Source: Corynebacterium tapiri (GTDB lineage Bacteria; Actinomycetota; Actinomycetes; Mycobacteriales; Mycobacteriaceae). Taken from it: a DNA stretch of 64,000 bases. This document shows, one piece after another, positions 56,101 to 64,000 of the stretch (position 1 is the first letter of the stretch; every line of letters begins with the position of its first letter). Location: NCBI RefSeq assembly GCF_006334925.1, contig NZ_VDHJ01000003.1:1-64000 (forward strand). The letters are read 5' to 3'. Both the position numbers and the translations under genes were made by a program. The notes under the pieces were generated by a model. That model was given only the letters and a program-made list of their open reading frames with translations, searched no databases and was not told where the DNA came from.

Positions 56101-56318
56101 GTCTTCACAGCTTCTGCGATCAGCGCGACGTCCACAGCAGGGTTTATCCGCCGAAGTGCGTCACGCACACGCCCCCATAGCACGACGTCCTCATACGAAT
56201 CCCGCTCAATGCCAGGCTCTCCTGGCGCGATGTCAGGGCCGTGCAACCGTCGGTAACCCAGCTCGGCGAAGTACTCCAGAGCGGCCTGCTCGACGACGTT
56301 CTCGTTGAAGGTGCTCAT
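53184..56318 (-). CDS. hsdR: Type I restriction enzyme, R (motor/endonuclease) subunit
   Basis: Translocates and cleaves unmodified DNA as part of R2M2S. It has 1044 residues, normal for HsdR. An N-terminal PD-(D/E)xK nuclease region has [21 protein letters not shown]. The SF2 motor has [14 protein letters not shown] (Walker A), [13 protein letters not shown] (DEAH), TGTP, and motif [20 protein letters not shown] helical C-terminus follows. It is the last gene of the hsdM-hsdS-abi-hsdR operon, beginning next to the abi stop. About 230 bases separate it from the chimeric gene; no gene is seen there. Confidence 0.95.
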   Translation of the reverse strand: MSTFNENVVEQAALEYFAELGYRRLHGPDIAPGEPGIERDSYEDVVLWGRVRDALRRINPAVDVALIAEAVKTLQRAESQSPIDENARLHKLITEGIPVEHRGDDGLLRTMRLWLVDFEEPENNDWVAANQFTIVENGKNRRPDVLVMVNGLPLALLELKNPAAEHATLKSAWNQVQTYRRDIPSVFVPNAVTVISDGTSAAMSSYSGAFEHYAPWKTIEGREVVSDRPALEVLIKGVFEPKRFLDLLKNFVVFSDETVTDKSTGQPTRALVKRVAKYHQYWAVNAAVESTVQASRPDGDRRGGVVWHTQGSGKSFEMVFYAAKIMRDQRMANPTLVFITDRNDLDDQLFGETFAPARILPEAPVQATTRTDLRAKLKRASGGIVFTTLQKFAPGEDGDINPVLTDRRNVVVIADEAHRSQYGFSETLDRHGRLKSGLAKHMRDALPGATYLGFTGTPIESNDKSTRSVFGDYVDVYDLTRAVEDGATVRIFYESRLAKIDLSETDLAALDDLADKITETVEEDTATAAKSRWSRLEAIVGAESRLELVARDIVEHWEKRRESLFGKGMIVTMSRRIAVRLYEKIVALRPDWHSDDPAKGKIKVVMTGSASDPADFQPHIHSKDVRKDLKLRAKNAGDPLELVIVRDMWLTGFDAPSMHTMYVDKTMQGAGLMQAIARVNRTFRDKPGGLIVDYIGVFANLQTALAEYSPSDRDQAGVPIDEMVQVMLERHDIVRTLLHGVDYDSSPELSASQRLNEYAKVLDFVIADPDRTSRFNNQVLALAKAFALAGARDEAAAIRNDVRLFTDVRAAILKIQNPDSGRGGVGTVEIDTALGQLLNEAVAADQVVDVYKLAGVESPEISILSDEFLDSLAEKDKPNLQMGLLHRLLNDQIKTVQRTNVVQGRKFSEMLDEAVNRYTNRSLTTAEVIAELVKLAKELRDTQQRHEELGLREDEIAFYDAVVQNDAAVLELGDETLKAISRELVKSVRQSATIDWNLKESVLAAMRSKVRRILAKYDYPPDAEKKAIELVLEQAEVFASTTAG

Positions 56319-57122
56319 TCAGCGCTCCTCGCTGCGGTAACCGACGTCGGTGTGCCGCGTTTTTGCTAGGTAGACCTCGACAAGGAAGCTAGCGACGGTC
56401 TTCGCCGAGTTCACCGCTACACGCGCATGTCGATCTTGTGGCTGCACATGACGCGCATGTCCGTCACTCGCCATATTCCGGATCGTTGCCAGACCGTTGA
56501 CGATCTGGACCAGGCCGCGTGCGATCTGCTTGAACCCTTCGTCGACTTGGTCGTCTTTGTCATCGATCCGAAGAATCTTTGCGACCGCCTTGTACTGACG
56601 CTGAAGATCTCCAGCATAGTTCCCGCTCTGACCCGTCAAACGAAGCTCCAGCTGCTCCAGTACCGCCTCGACCAAGGTGCGCGACACTGTAATCGCCCCT
56701 TCTAGGTCAGAGGCCGCGAGACGGCGCTCGGCCTTGTCGGACAGCTCACGGACATACGCCAGCGTAAGGACGTTCGGTGCGACTGGCGCTGCGCTCAGCG
56801 GAACGGCGACGCCCTCCAACCGTGAAACGATTACGCGATACTTGTCGATCGAGCCACGTTGATCGTCTCCGTCTTTCTCGCCTCTGTATTCGAGAAGTGC
56901 ATGGAGAACACGCGCACATTCCGCCGTTGGCGCAGAACGGAGGAAAGCCCGTAAGCGCTTCGCTTTCGAGAGACCTGTCTCTTCAGGCTCAATCTCAACA
57001 TCGAGATCAGCAAAGAACTCAGCGAAGGTGCGGTTACTGAAGTCGAGGACATAGCCACTCCCCATGTCGAGAACCTGCTCAACGATGCGGAGATCAGCCG
57101 TACTCAGGCGCGATGCGCTCAT
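56319..57122 (-). CDS. Abortive-infection protein, AbiJ/Abi_C (HEPN)-like, inside the hsd operon
   Basis: 267 residues. The N-terminal part (MGSGYVLDFSNRTFAEFF, then GLSKAKRLRAFL) matches the small AbiJ-type N-terminal domain. The C-terminal part (residues ~145-250) resembles Abi_C: SRTLVEAVLEQLE, then QIVNGLATIRNMASDGHA, where Arg-Asn followed by His gives an R-X6-H HEPN-type RNase pattern. Start and stop overlap or abut the flanking hsdS (ATGA) and hsdR genes. Predicted to abort phage growth by RNA cleavage, or to guard the restriction complex; both are inference. Confidence 0.72.
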   Translation of the reverse strand: MSASRLSTADLRIVEQVLDMGSGYVLDFSNRTFAEFFADLDVEIEPEETGLSKAKRLRAFLRSAPTAECARVLHALLEYRGEKDGDDQRGSIDKYRVIVSRLEGVAVPLSAAPVAPNVLTLAYVRELSDKAERRLAASDLEGAITVSRTLVEAVLEQLELRLTGQSGNYAGDLQRQYKAVAKILRIDDKDDQVDEGFKQIARGLVQIVNGLATIRNMASDGHARHVQPQDRHARVAVNSAKTVASFLVEVYLAKTRHTDVGYRSEER

Positions 57123-58228
57123 GGTGTCCCCACCGGAACTCGTAGCCGACCAGAGAGCAGTTCGGGCAAGAGTGCATCGCGAAGAGCGGCGAGGCGATGA
57201 GACTCGAACGTCAACTGCGTGAGGCTTTCGACAAGTGGGTCTACGCGGGCAGATAGCTCGATTCGCTCAGTGGCGGAAAGGACCGGAACCCGCCACGCTG
57301 CGAGATCTTTCCACGACGCACGAGGCATCCGTGTCCCAGTAGATCCTGCTGACAAGGAGTCAATTAACGCGTCGGATGCTGCGACGACTGCTATCAAGGC
57401 AATGTCGCGAGGATCGTTCGGACGAACTGCCAAGATGTCAGTCGAACACACGCCATCGATCGGAGCAATACCGACCTTCTTGAAGTACGGGCGAAGCTTG
57501 CCGAAGAGGAGATCCCCTCGCTTAAAAGCAGTCTTATTACTCCCGAGCCCCTTAGCTCTATCCCATTCTGACAAGAAAATCGATCCTTTAGGCATGTGTT
57601 CAAGACCGATATAATTGGCGGCAGGGTCAATCGCTTCTACTTTCACTGGCGACTTCACTAGCGTGCAATAATCGCTCAGGGTCCCAGCCTCACCCTCGGA
57701 GGCACCGAGCGTAGATTCAACGATCGTGCGGATAAGAGACTCCCCCGTGGCCATTACCCGTCGGTTCGACTCGATCTTGTCGTCGAGCGCGCCAAGCGTC
57801 GCAGCGATGGCCTGTTGAGTCCTCAACGGAGGGGCCGGTACCTCAATGGCGGACAGGGAGGCCTGGCTCAGTTTGGGCTGTGCAGAGCCAGTAATATAGC
57901 CCGAAATGTCGGCTGCTTCGAGGGCGTAACACAAGAACTTCGTGTCATTCGCGTTATTAGCCTGAAGCACATGCGCGTGATTATTTACCCAGAATTGGCC
58001 GTCGGCCAAGAAAGAGACAGGGGTCCTACGGCTCCGGAGATTCTCGCCATCCTCAGCTACGAGTAGGTGGAGGCCCTCAAATAGGTACGAGTCGACGAAA
58101 TCCACGACCCCACTCGCACCGTAGTAAGGGTAGGGGCCCTGCCGCCTGTTTGAAGCTTTGACGGGCACGCGTTTCCGGTCGAGGTTCATTACTAATTCGC
58201 CTAACGGGCGGTAAGGAATCTCTATCAC
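57119..58228 (-). CDS. hsdS: Type I restriction-modification specificity subunit
   Basis: Chooses the split target sequence for methylation and cleavage. It has 369 residues. Two target-recognition domains (residues ~1-150 and ~190-345), each followed by a conserved helix: APPLRTQQAIAATLGALDDKIESNRR and the C-terminal VDPLVESLTQLTFESHRLAALRDALLPEL. The first TRD begins with the family's YPYYGASGVVDF. The DNA is more AT-rich than its neighbours around 57,500-57,650, as often in variable TRDs. It overlaps hsdM and abi by four bases each. The recognition site cannot be read from sequence. Confidence 0.93.
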   Translation of the reverse strand: MIEIPYRPLGELVMNLDRKRVPVKASNRRQGPYPYYGASGVVDFVDSYLFEGLHLLVAEDGENLRSRRTPVSFLADGQFWVNNHAHVLQANNANDTKFLCYALEAADISGYITGSAQPKLSQASLSAIEVPAPPLRTQQAIAATLGALDDKIESNRRVMATGESLIRTIVESTLGASEGEAGTLSDYCTLVKSPVKVEAIDPAANYIGLEHMPKGSIFLSEWDRAKGLGSNKTAFKRGDLLFGKLRPYFKKVGIAPIDGVCSTDILAVRPNDPRDIALIAVVAASDALIDSLSAGSTGTRMPRASWKDLAAWRVPVLSATERIELSARVDPLVESLTQLTFESHRLAALRDALLPELLSGRLRVPVGTP

Positions 58229-59793
58229 GACTTCAACGCCCCTATTCGCTGCCGAACCTCGTCCTCCAGCTCCCGCCCGCGCTCGAACTCCGCGAACAGC
58301 TCGCTCGTCAAGCGCTCGATCTTCTCGTCGATCGGCTCCTCGTCCGGCTCGGCTTCCTCAGCGCCGACGTAGCGGCCTGGCGTGAGTACGAAGTCGTACT
58401 TCTCGATGTCGTCGATCGTGGCGGACTTCGCGAAACCGGGAACGTCCTTATAGTTGCCGTCATGGTTTCGCCACTCGTGGTAGATGTCCGCGATCTGCGC
58501 AATGTCGTCGTCCGAGAGCACGCGCAAGCGTCGAGTCTCCATCGTCCCGAGCTTGCGGGCGTCGATAAACAGCACCTCGCCACTTCGCGCGCGATGGCCA
58601 TTGCCATCGCGTCCCTTGGAGATGAACCACAGCGACACGGGGATGCCTGTATTAAAGAAGAGCTTGTCCGGCATCGCGACGATGCAGTCCACCAGGCCTG
58701 CTTCAACTAGTTTGCGACGGATATCGCCTTCACTGCCGTTCTTCGAGGACAGGGACCCGTTGGCAAGCACGAAACCTGCCGTGCCGTGAGGTGCAAGATG
58801 GTGAAGGAAGTGTTGCACCCATGCGAAGTTCGCGTTGCCCTTCGGCGGCGTGCCGTACTTCCAGCGGGGATCGTCACCGAGTTTCGCATCCCACCAGTCC
58901 GAGACGTTAAACGGCGGGTTCGCGATCACGTAGTCAGCACGCAGGTCCTGGTGCAGGTCTTCGGTGAACGAGTCCGCTGAGTGGGACCCCATGTCTGCTT
59001 CGATGCCACGCAGAGCGAGGTTCATCTTCGCTAGCTTCCATGTCGTGTCGGTGAACTCCTGGCCGTACACGGAGATGTCGGTGCGCTTGCCGCCATGGGC
59101 CTTCACGAACTCAGCTGACTGGACGAACATGCCTCCCGAACCTGCTGCCGGGTCGTAGACGCGCCCCTTGTACGGTTCAAGCATCTCTACCAGCGTCCGG
59201 ACGACGGAGCGCGGTGTATAGAACGCTCCAGCGTCCTTGCCTGCCTCTTTGCCTGCGAACTGGCCGAGGAAGTATTCGTAGACGCGGCCGAGCACGTCAT
59301 CGGCTCCGTGGTCGTCGGTCTCGGTGAAACCGATCGAACCGATGAGGTCGACTAGCTCGCCAAGGCGTCGCTTGTCTAGGCCATCACGGCCATAGTTCCG
59401 TGGGAGCACGCCTCGTAGTGAGGGGTTTTCTTTCTCGATGGCGTCCATGGCGTTGTCGATGATCTCGCCGATCTGTGGATGCTTCGCCGAGTCCTGCACA
59501 GATGCCCAACGCGCGTTCTCGGGTACCCAGAAGACGTTGTTTCTGGTGTACTCATCGCGTTCTTCAAGGAAGGCGCCGATCCGTTCGGGCTTAATGCCGT
59601 CAGCGGTGAGCTCTTCCTTGAGCTGTTCGCGGCGTTCCTCGAAGCGGTCTGAGACGTACTTCAGGAACACCAAGCCGAGTACGACGTGTTTGTACTCGCT
59701 AGGTTCTTGGTTGCCGCGCAGCTTGTCTGCTGCTTCCCACAGGGTCTGTTCGAGCGTCTTGGCAGGTTTGGCTTTGGTGGAGCGTCGTGCCAT
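58225..59793 (-). CDS. hsdM: Type I restriction-modification DNA methyltransferase subunit
   Basis: N6-adenine methyltransferase subunit of the type I complex. It has 522 residues. An N-terminal HsdM helical domain (LEQTLWEAADKLRGNQEPSEYK) precedes the catalytic domain: YTPRSVVRTLVEML, SAM motif I YDPAAGSGGMFVQSAEF and the amino-methylating motif NPPFNVSDWWDAKL. It is the first gene of the operon. The ATG is only 11 bases from the end of the IS3-derived frame, and no clear ribosome site is seen, so its promoter may lie in or beyond the IS remnant. Confidence 0.95.
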   Translation of the reverse strand: MARRSTKAKPAKTLEQTLWEAADKLRGNQEPSEYKHVVLGLVFLKYVSDRFEERREQLKEELTADGIKPERIGAFLEERDEYTRNNVFWVPENARWASVQDSAKHPQIGEIIDNAMDAIEKENPSLRGVLPRNYGRDGLDKRRLGELVDLIGSIGFTETDDHGADDVLGRVYEYFLGQFAGKEAGKDAGAFYTPRSVVRTLVEMLEPYKGRVYDPAAGSGGMFVQSAEFVKAHGGKRTDISVYGQEFTDTTWKLAKMNLALRGIEADMGSHSADSFTEDLHQDLRADYVIANPPFNVSDWWDAKLGDDPRWKYGTPPKGNANFAWVQHFLHHLAPHGTAGFVLANGSLSSKNGSEGDIRRKLVEAGLVDCIVAMPDKLFFNTGIPVSLWFISKGRDGNGHRARSGEVLFIDARKLGTMETRRLRVLSDDDIAQIADIYHEWRNHDGNYKDVPGFAKSATIDDIEKYDFVLTPGRYVGAEEAEPDEEPIDEKIERLTSELFAEFERGRELEDEVRQRIGALKS

Positions 59794-59804
59794 AGGAGCG
59801 GGTT

Positions 59805-60206
59805 TTACTTTCTACGTGATGTGAAGCGTCCTGGGTTTCGTTCTGTGGTCACCACGCAACGGACGCTGTGTCTTTTTCGTGAGTATAGGGATTCAGCTTC
59901 CGCGGGGGTGCGATAGCCCAGAGCCTCATGCAGACGGCAGTCCCTCTCGTTGGCGCGACGCAACTGCTGATTTTCTCTGCACAGTCGGGTGACATCTTCG
60001 GCTTCGGTGGTGATCACGCCTGGGGTGTGTCCGTGGTCGATGCGGTGCTGTTTCCACCAGTTGCGCTGGGTGTGGGCCGAGATCCCGTCGAGTGCCGCGC
60101 CGACGGCGGTGTAGACCACCCATCCTGATTGTCGCTCAAGGCGGAAGCGTTCTTCGATGAGTTGTAGGGCTCGGACCCTAAACTCGGGGCTGTCCTCTTT
60201 GGGCAA
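59805..60206 (-). pseudogene. Internally deleted IS3-family transposase (OrfA head joined to OrfB tail)
   Basis: 133 residues. Residues 1-88 are an IS3 OrfA (SPEFRVRALQLIEERFRLERQ, HTQRNWWKQ, coiled-coil RENQQLRRANER). From residue ~89 it jumps to RLHEALGYRTPAEAE, the last residues of IS3 OrfB, so the whole DDE catalytic region is missing. The deletion is in frame, leaving one open frame with a good ribosome site (AAGGAGG, eight bases from TTG 60206). It could produce a short DNA-binding protein. No transposition activity is possible. Confidence 0.8.
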
Positions 60207-60240
60207 GGTCCGATCCTCCTTGAGGAAATAGGACGCAACT
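59822..60240 (-). mobile_element. IS3-family element remnant, about 420 bp
   Basis: Ends guessed from a short inverted match: GCGTCCT at 59826-59832 and AGGACGC at 60230-60236. The left end TGAAGCGTCCTGGGTTTC is typical of IS3 termini. No clear target duplication was found, so the outer limits are approximate. It lies just upstream of hsdM. Confidence 0.5.
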
Positions 60241-60508
60241 CGCCAGGCAATTACCTGTCAGGCACGGATGGCACCGAAACCGGAGACGGTGTGAGGATGA
60301 CTCTCGCCCATACGCCCCCGAGCACCGACGAATCCGGACGGGTCAGAGGGCACACTGATGCGTTAACGTACCGATGGCTCCGTGCCGCGTGCTCTTGCTT
60401 CGGTATCGTCAACCAGGTAACCTTGCAGACAACATGACCGGTTCCGCTGCCCGCTTCGGTGGGAGTCCAGGGCCGGTCTTCGTCTTTTCATCTTCAGCAG
60501 GGGTGCGC

Positions 60509-61426
60509 GTGGAGCAGATGAAGAAGTTCAAGACCTACGGTGAACAGGTCGAATTGCTTAGTCAGCGTGGGATGCGAGTTAATGATCCCGAGCATGCCGA
60601 GGCGCTGCTAGCGCGATTGAACTACTACCGCTTGTCCGGATACTGGTACCCGATGCGCCGTTTCTCCAAAGGCGACGGAACCGCCCGAGATGAATTTGTT
60701 GACGGTGCATCGTTTGACCTGGTGGTAGCACTTTACGGGTTTGACGAACAATTACGCCACAGCGTATTCATCGAGCTTGATCGCGTAGAGTTGGCCATTC
60801 GAACCAAGCTTGGCCACGAGCTGGGTCGCCTTGACCCTCTGATCTATTTGAATCCCCAACGTTTGAGCGCTCGGGCACAGCGTCGAAGCAAAGACGGACG
60901 TAGTCTGCACGAGGTGTGGCTAAGGAAGTACCAGTCGGCATTGAAAGCGTCGAAGGAGGACTTCGTCGCCCACCACGAATCCAAGTATGGCGGGACTCTA
61001 CCCATCTGGGCGGCCGTCGAAATTATGGATTGGGGAATGCTGTCGTACCTGTACGGCATTGCACCCAATATAGTGCGCAATCGGATTGCTCAACCCTGCG
61101 GTCTAACCGGTCCTCAGCTCGAATCGTGGCTGAAATCCTTGAATATTCTGCGCAACTACGCAGCTCACCATGCAAGGATGTTCAACCGTGTTTACGACAT
61201 CAAACCGAAACTGAACGATGACATCAGGCTCGCTCCGATAGCTGAAGGAATAAATCGTGCATTCGGGCAGCTCTCACTTATCCAATACCTGCATCGCCAA
61301 CTGGACCTGTCTCCCGCCGACCGGCTACCGAAACTGTTCGACACCTACCCGCACAATCCCATCGTGCCGTTTTCTCGCACAGGCGCACCTGACAACTGGA
61401 GCGAGTTACCTCTCTGGCGCGTCTAA
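60509..61426 (+). CDS. Abi_2 (AbiD/AbiF) family abortive infection protein
   Basis: About 305 residues. The family opening is clear (MKKFKTYGEQVELLSQRGM, then ARLNYYRLSGYWYPMR), and the core continues with ALYGFDEQLRHSVFIELDRVELAIRTKLGH-type sequence. The C-terminal part has LRNYAAHHARMFNR, where RNYAAH fits the HEPN RNxxxH RNase motif. Such proteins abort phage infection by stopping growth. The start is GTG 60509 (AGGGG upstream) or ATG 60518. It ends three bases into the opposite-strand DNA-polymerase remnant. The roughly 300 bases before it hold no gene I can support. Confidence 0.85.
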   Translation: MEQMKKFKTYGEQVELLSQRGMRVNDPEHAEALLARLNYYRLSGYWYPMRRFSKGDGTARDEFVDGASFDLVVALYGFDEQLRHSVFIELDRVELAIRTKLGHELGRLDPLIYLNPQRLSARAQRRSKDGRSLHEVWLRKYQSALKASKEDFVAHHESKYGGTLPIWAAVEIMDWGMLSYLYGIAPNIVRNRIAQPCGLTGPQLESWLKSLNILRNYAAHHARMFNRVYDIKPKLNDDIRLAPIAEGINRAFGQLSLIQYLHRQLDLSPADRLPKLFDTYPHNPIVPFSRTGAPDNWSELPLWRV

Positions 61427-61955
61427 TCCTTGCGGTAGTAGTCGCATTCGTAACCGTCGGCAACTAGCGGCATCCCGTCTGCCTTGGAAGGCGGTCTCGG
61501 CATGAGCTAGCAGGCATCGGCGACGGTGAAGTCGGAGTCTTGGGGTACGTCGAAGACGATTTCGCCGTGGACGTGCATGGCAACCTTGCGCCCAGCCTGA
61601 GCGACGAGTGTCATGGAGTGGACAAGGAGGTCACGGGCGACTGTTTGGATGATGTTCTCAACGAGTTTCCCGCCGTAGGCTTCCAGTCGCCCCCCACTTG
61701 TGCCCGGTCGTGACACCGCTGTTAATGATCGAGGTACCGCCCCACCGGAGTCTCACCAAGCTGGGGCTTCACGTAGGCCAACCGTCTCCAGGAAAGAAGA
61801 GTGATGAAATGGATGCCGGACTCGACGGTGAAGCAGAGATTGCGCAGCCGAACGGCCCGTAGGATAGTAATGGCCTCGAGCACGGCCCGTTCGACGTCTG
61901 CCTGGGACTGCTGCAGGGATAGGTGACACTCAATGTGTGGTGATCTGCGGGTCAC
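61423..61955 (-). pseudogene. Decayed phage-type DNA polymerase I (family A) C-terminal part
   Basis: On the minus strand, three pieces of one protein are visible. 61955-61722 carries HFITLLSWRRLAYVKPQLG. After a frameshift, 61716-61507 carries AYGGKLVENIIQTVARDLL and VAMHVHGEIVF. After an in-frame TAG (61509-61507), the end LMPRPPSKADGMPLVADGYE then CDYYRKD runs to the true stop at 61423. Together these are the fingers-palm end of phage-encoded Pol A. The catalytic VHDE is VHGE, losing the metal-binding Asp. It is a prophage or plasmid remnant. Confidence 0.8.
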
Positions 61956-61973
61956 TGCGGAAGGATGTGTGTC

Positions 61974-62030
61974 ATGCCGAAGGCTTTTCCTAAGGAGTTC
62001 CGTGCCGGTGTTGTCCGAATCGTCAGTAAT
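61974..62030 (+). pseudogene. Truncated transposase OrfA start
   Basis: ATG 61974 has AAGGAT about seven bases upstream. MPKAFPKEFRAGVVRIVSN matches the first residues of IS3-type OrfA proteins. Similarity stops at about 62030, directly before the palindromic repeat at 62043. Only about 19 codons remain. Confidence 0.55.
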
Positions 62031-62042
62031 CGGGTCGAGTTT

Positions 62043-62125
62043 CTTCCGGTCGACCGTGGGCAGCGAGCTCGGCAGCGAAAACCCTGGTCGCGGTACGCGA
62101 AACCGCTCCCGTGGTCGACCGGAAG
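62043..62125. repeat. Second copy of the GGTCGACCGGAAG palindromic repeat
   Basis: CTTCCGGTCGACC at 62043-62055 and GGTCGACCGGAAG at 62113-62125 form a 13-base perfect inverted pair. Between them AAAACCCTGGTCGC (62078-62091) is a near copy of the AAAACCCCAGGTCGC block found three times at 42.7 kb. The layout (block inside a palindrome) resembles hairpin 3 there. Confidence 0.85.
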
Positions 62126-62153
62126 GAATTGGCGGTCGACAAAGCCCAGCGAA

Positions 62154-62747
62154 CTACCCCTTCTTCTTCCGCAACCGCTGGCGACGGTCGTCGATAAGCA
62201 CAGGATTCTCCATGGGGATGCGAGCCTCCATCTGGGCCTGCCCCACCTCGTCAAGTCCGGAGCTGGCGGCGCGCTTTTCTGCGATGGTGCGCTGGGCGTC
62301 GCTGCGTCGTAAAGCAACCGTGGAGTAGGCGAACACTGCAAGGGCCACGCCTACAATGCTGATGTACATGCCGATACCGGTGGCCTCGCCCTCCCCTGTC
62401 TGGCGCAGCCACAGAGAGAACAGCGCGGCGGCAAGCCCGACGGTGGTCAGCATCCACGCGATCAACGCGAACGCGGTGCGACGGGTGATGAGCGTCAAGG
62501 TGGTGAAGACACCGAGGCCCAGAGCAATAAGCACGCCGTAGACGCACTCGACGATGTAGGTGCCGTGCTCGCGGGCTGAGGCACTGAACAGGGTTACGTC
62601 CAGGCCCCGCACGCTGCCGGATTGCGGCAGCACCAGGAACAGGACCCAGCACACAACGGCCGCGGCGAGCCAGTAGAACTTTGAACCTAAGTCGATCTGG
62701 CGGGCGGCCTGCTTTTCCTCGGCGGCCAGCTGTGCGGGGTTGGACAT
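62154..62747 (-). CDS. Conserved membrane protein next to miaB (Rv2732c-like)
   Basis: About 197 residues with four or five hydrophobic segments (FYWLAAAVVCWVLFLVLP, YGVLIALGLGVFTTLTLI, ALIAWMLTTVGLAAALFSLWL, ISIVGVALAVFAYSTVAL), then a basic C-terminal tail (DDRRQRLRKKKG). The gene after miaB in mycobacteria and corynebacteria encodes a protein of this size and topology. The start MSNPAQLAAEEKQAAR at 62747 is five bases after the miaB stop. Function unknown. It marks the return to the core genome. Confidence 0.75.
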   Translation of the reverse strand: MSNPAQLAAEEKQAARQIDLGSKFYWLAAAVVCWVLFLVLPQSGSVRGLDVTLFSASAREHGTYIVECVYGVLIALGLGVFTTLTLITRRTAFALIAWMLTTVGLAAALFSLWLRQTGEGEATGIGMYISIVGVALAVFAYSTVALRRSDAQRTIAEKRAASSGLDEVGQAQMEARIPMENPVLIDDRRQRLRKKKG

Positions 62748-62751
62748 GTGT

Positions 62752-64000
62752 TTAAGCCTTTCGCAGGGTGGGCAGTCCCAGACCAACGCCGATCGGCGCG
62801 GTAGTCGGGGTGCAGCCGGCTTCGGACATGTCGCCGGCACGGGTGCGACGGTGAGTGTGCACGCCGCTATCGGCGATGAGGTAGTGGGGCTTGGCGTCGG
62901 TAACCGTCACGGTGACCACATCGCCCGGGCGGATGTCGCCCTCGGGGGTGAAGTGGACCAGGCGACCGTCGCGGGCGCGACCGGACATGCGCTGGGTGCG
63001 ATCATTTTTGCGGCCACCGTCTTGAACCAGCAGCTCAACCTCGGTGCCCATCAGCTTTGCGTTCTCCTCCTCGGAGATGCGCTCCTGCAGAGCGACCAGG
63101 CGCTCGAAGCGATCCTGGACAACCTCCTTGGGCACCTGCTGCTCCATTTCGGCGGCCGGGGTGCCAGGGCGCGGCGAGTACTGGAACGTGTAGGCGCTGC
63201 TGAAGCGGGCCTTTTCCACTACGTCGAGCGTGCCCTGGAAATCCTCCTCGGTCTCTCCCGGGAAGCCGACGATGATGTCGGTAGTGATGGAGGCATGCGG
63301 GATCTTGGCGCGCACCTCGTCCAGGATGTTCAGGAACTTCTTGGTGCGGTAGGAACGTCGCATGGACTTGAGCACCGCGTCCGAACCCGACTGCAAAGGC
63401 ATGTGCAACTGCGGACACACGTTCGGGGTCTCGGCCATGGCGTCGATGACGTCCGAGGTGAACTCCGCCGGGTGCGGGGAGGTAAAGCGCACGCGCTCCA
63501 GGCCCTCGATGTCGCCGCAGGCGCGCAGCAGCTCGGAGAAGGCGGAGCGGTTGCGCTCCAGGTCGGGATCAGAGAAGTTCACGCCATAGGAGTTGACGTT
63601 CTGGCCCAGGAGGGTCACTTCGCTGACTCCCTGATCCACCAGGGCCTGCACCTCGGCGAGGATGTCACCGGGGCGGCGATCCTGCTCTTTACCGCGCAGC
63701 GAAGGCACGATGCAGAACGTGCAGGTGTTATTGCAACCCACAGAGATAGATACCCAGCCGGCATAAGCCGACTCGCGCTTGGCGGGCAGGACGGAGGGGA
63801 ACTCCTCCAGGGACTCGACGATCTCTACCTGGGCTTCGTCGTTGTGTCGGGCGCGTTCCAGAAGCGCCGGCAGGGCACCCATGTTGTGGGTACCAAAGAC
63901 GGCGTCGACCCATGGGGCCTTGGACACCACAGTGTCGCGGTCCTTCTGCGCCAGGCAACCGCCCACGGCGATCTGCATGCCAGGGTGGTTTTCCTTGGAG
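62752..64000 (-). CDS. miaB: tRNA-2-methylthio-N6-dimethylallyladenosine synthase MiaB (5' end outside the window)
   Basis: Radical-SAM enzyme that methylthiolates i6A37 made by MiaA. The visible 415 or so residues lack the N-terminus: the frame stays open to base 64000, and the residues before the internal Met at 63978 ([19 protein letters not shown]) are still conserved MiaB sequence. The radical-SAM cluster [15 protein letters not shown] is present, as is the third N-terminal cluster Cys in GGCLAQ. The TRAM domain and a tail extending to [19 protein letters not shown] close the protein. It is the partner of miaA in this window. Confidence 0.96.
   Translation of the reverse strand, partial: SKENHPGMQIAVGGCLAQKDRDTVVSKAPWVDAVFGTHNMGALPALLERARHNDEAQVEIVESLEEFPSVLPAKRESAYAGWVSISVGCNNTCTFCIVPSLRGKEQDRRPGDILAEVQALVDQGVSEVTLLGQNVNSYGVNFSDPDLERNRSAFSELLRACGDIEGLERVRFTSPHPAEFTSDVIDAMAETPNVCPQLHMPLQSGSDAVLKSMRRSYRTKKFLNILDEVRAKIPHASITTDIIVGFPGETEEDFQGTLDVVEKARFSSAYTFQYSPRPGTPAAEMEQQVPKEVVQDRFERLVALQERISEEENAKLMGTEVELLVQDGGRKNDRTQRMSGRARDGRLVHFTPEGDIRPGDVVTVTVTDAKPHYLIADSGVHTHRRTRAGDMSEAGCTPTTAPIGVGLGLPTLRKA

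Overview
The window is a high-GC actinobacterial chromosome segment, almost certainly Corynebacterium. The gene order matches the known corynebacterial and mycobacterial order from memory: aftC-msrB-hemQ-DUF3000-rnd-dxs-trmA-like-dut-DUF4193-suhB-ppgK-sigA, then sigB-dtxR-galE, helY, oxyR-hrpA, nrdR-divS/lexA, sugR-like, ptsI, fruK-fruA-ptsH, hflX, dapF, miaA and miaB. A mycolyltransferase and the arabinan transferase AftC indicate a mycolate/arabinogalactan envelope. No rRNA, tRNA or CRISPR array was seen.

Layout. 1-13.9 kb: envelope, redox, haem, isoprenoid and nucleotide housekeeping genes, ending in sigA, whose N-terminus is expanded by Lys/Ala-rich repeats. 13.9-21.9 kb: a possible 46-residue membrane peptide, a mycolyltransferase, membrane proteins of unknown function, a DNA helicase and D-aminoacyl-tRNA deacylase. 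22-36.4 kb: information and stress functions (sigB, dtxR, galE, PAC2 protein, HelY, OxyR, HrpA, NrdR, DivS/LexA). 36.5-42.6 kb: a fructose/PTS cluster. 42.6-43.1 kb: an intergenic stretch packed with long palindromes. 43.1-52.6 kb: NCS2 permease, HflX, DapF, a TetR-controlled membrane protein, MiaA, DUF349 and GNAT proteins. 52.65-62.15 kb: an accessory island. 62.15-64 kb: back to the core genome with a membrane protein and miaB, which runs off the right edge.

The island is the most unusual part. On its left, a SNF2-type helicase N-terminus is fused in frame to a serine-recombinase C-terminus. Next comes a translationally coupled minus-strand operon hsdM-hsdS-abi-hsdR, in which an AbiJ/Abi_C-like gene sits inside a type I restriction-modification system. 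An internally deleted IS3 element lies directly upstream of hsdM. An Abi_2-family gene then ends against a decayed phage-type DNA polymerase I gene. On the right are a transposase stub and a second copy of the palindromic repeat seen at 42.7 kb. The island looks like a degraded mobile region retaining two or three phage-defence functions.

A recurring regulatory feature is leaderless initiation. At least nine genes carry a TAnnnT hexamer exactly 7 or 8 bases before an ATG or GTG, and this settles several starts (aftC, DUF3000, dut, DUF3093, ppgK, DUF3099, oxyR, the Cys-tail protein, miaA). All family assignments come from motif reading and memory, not from database searches.
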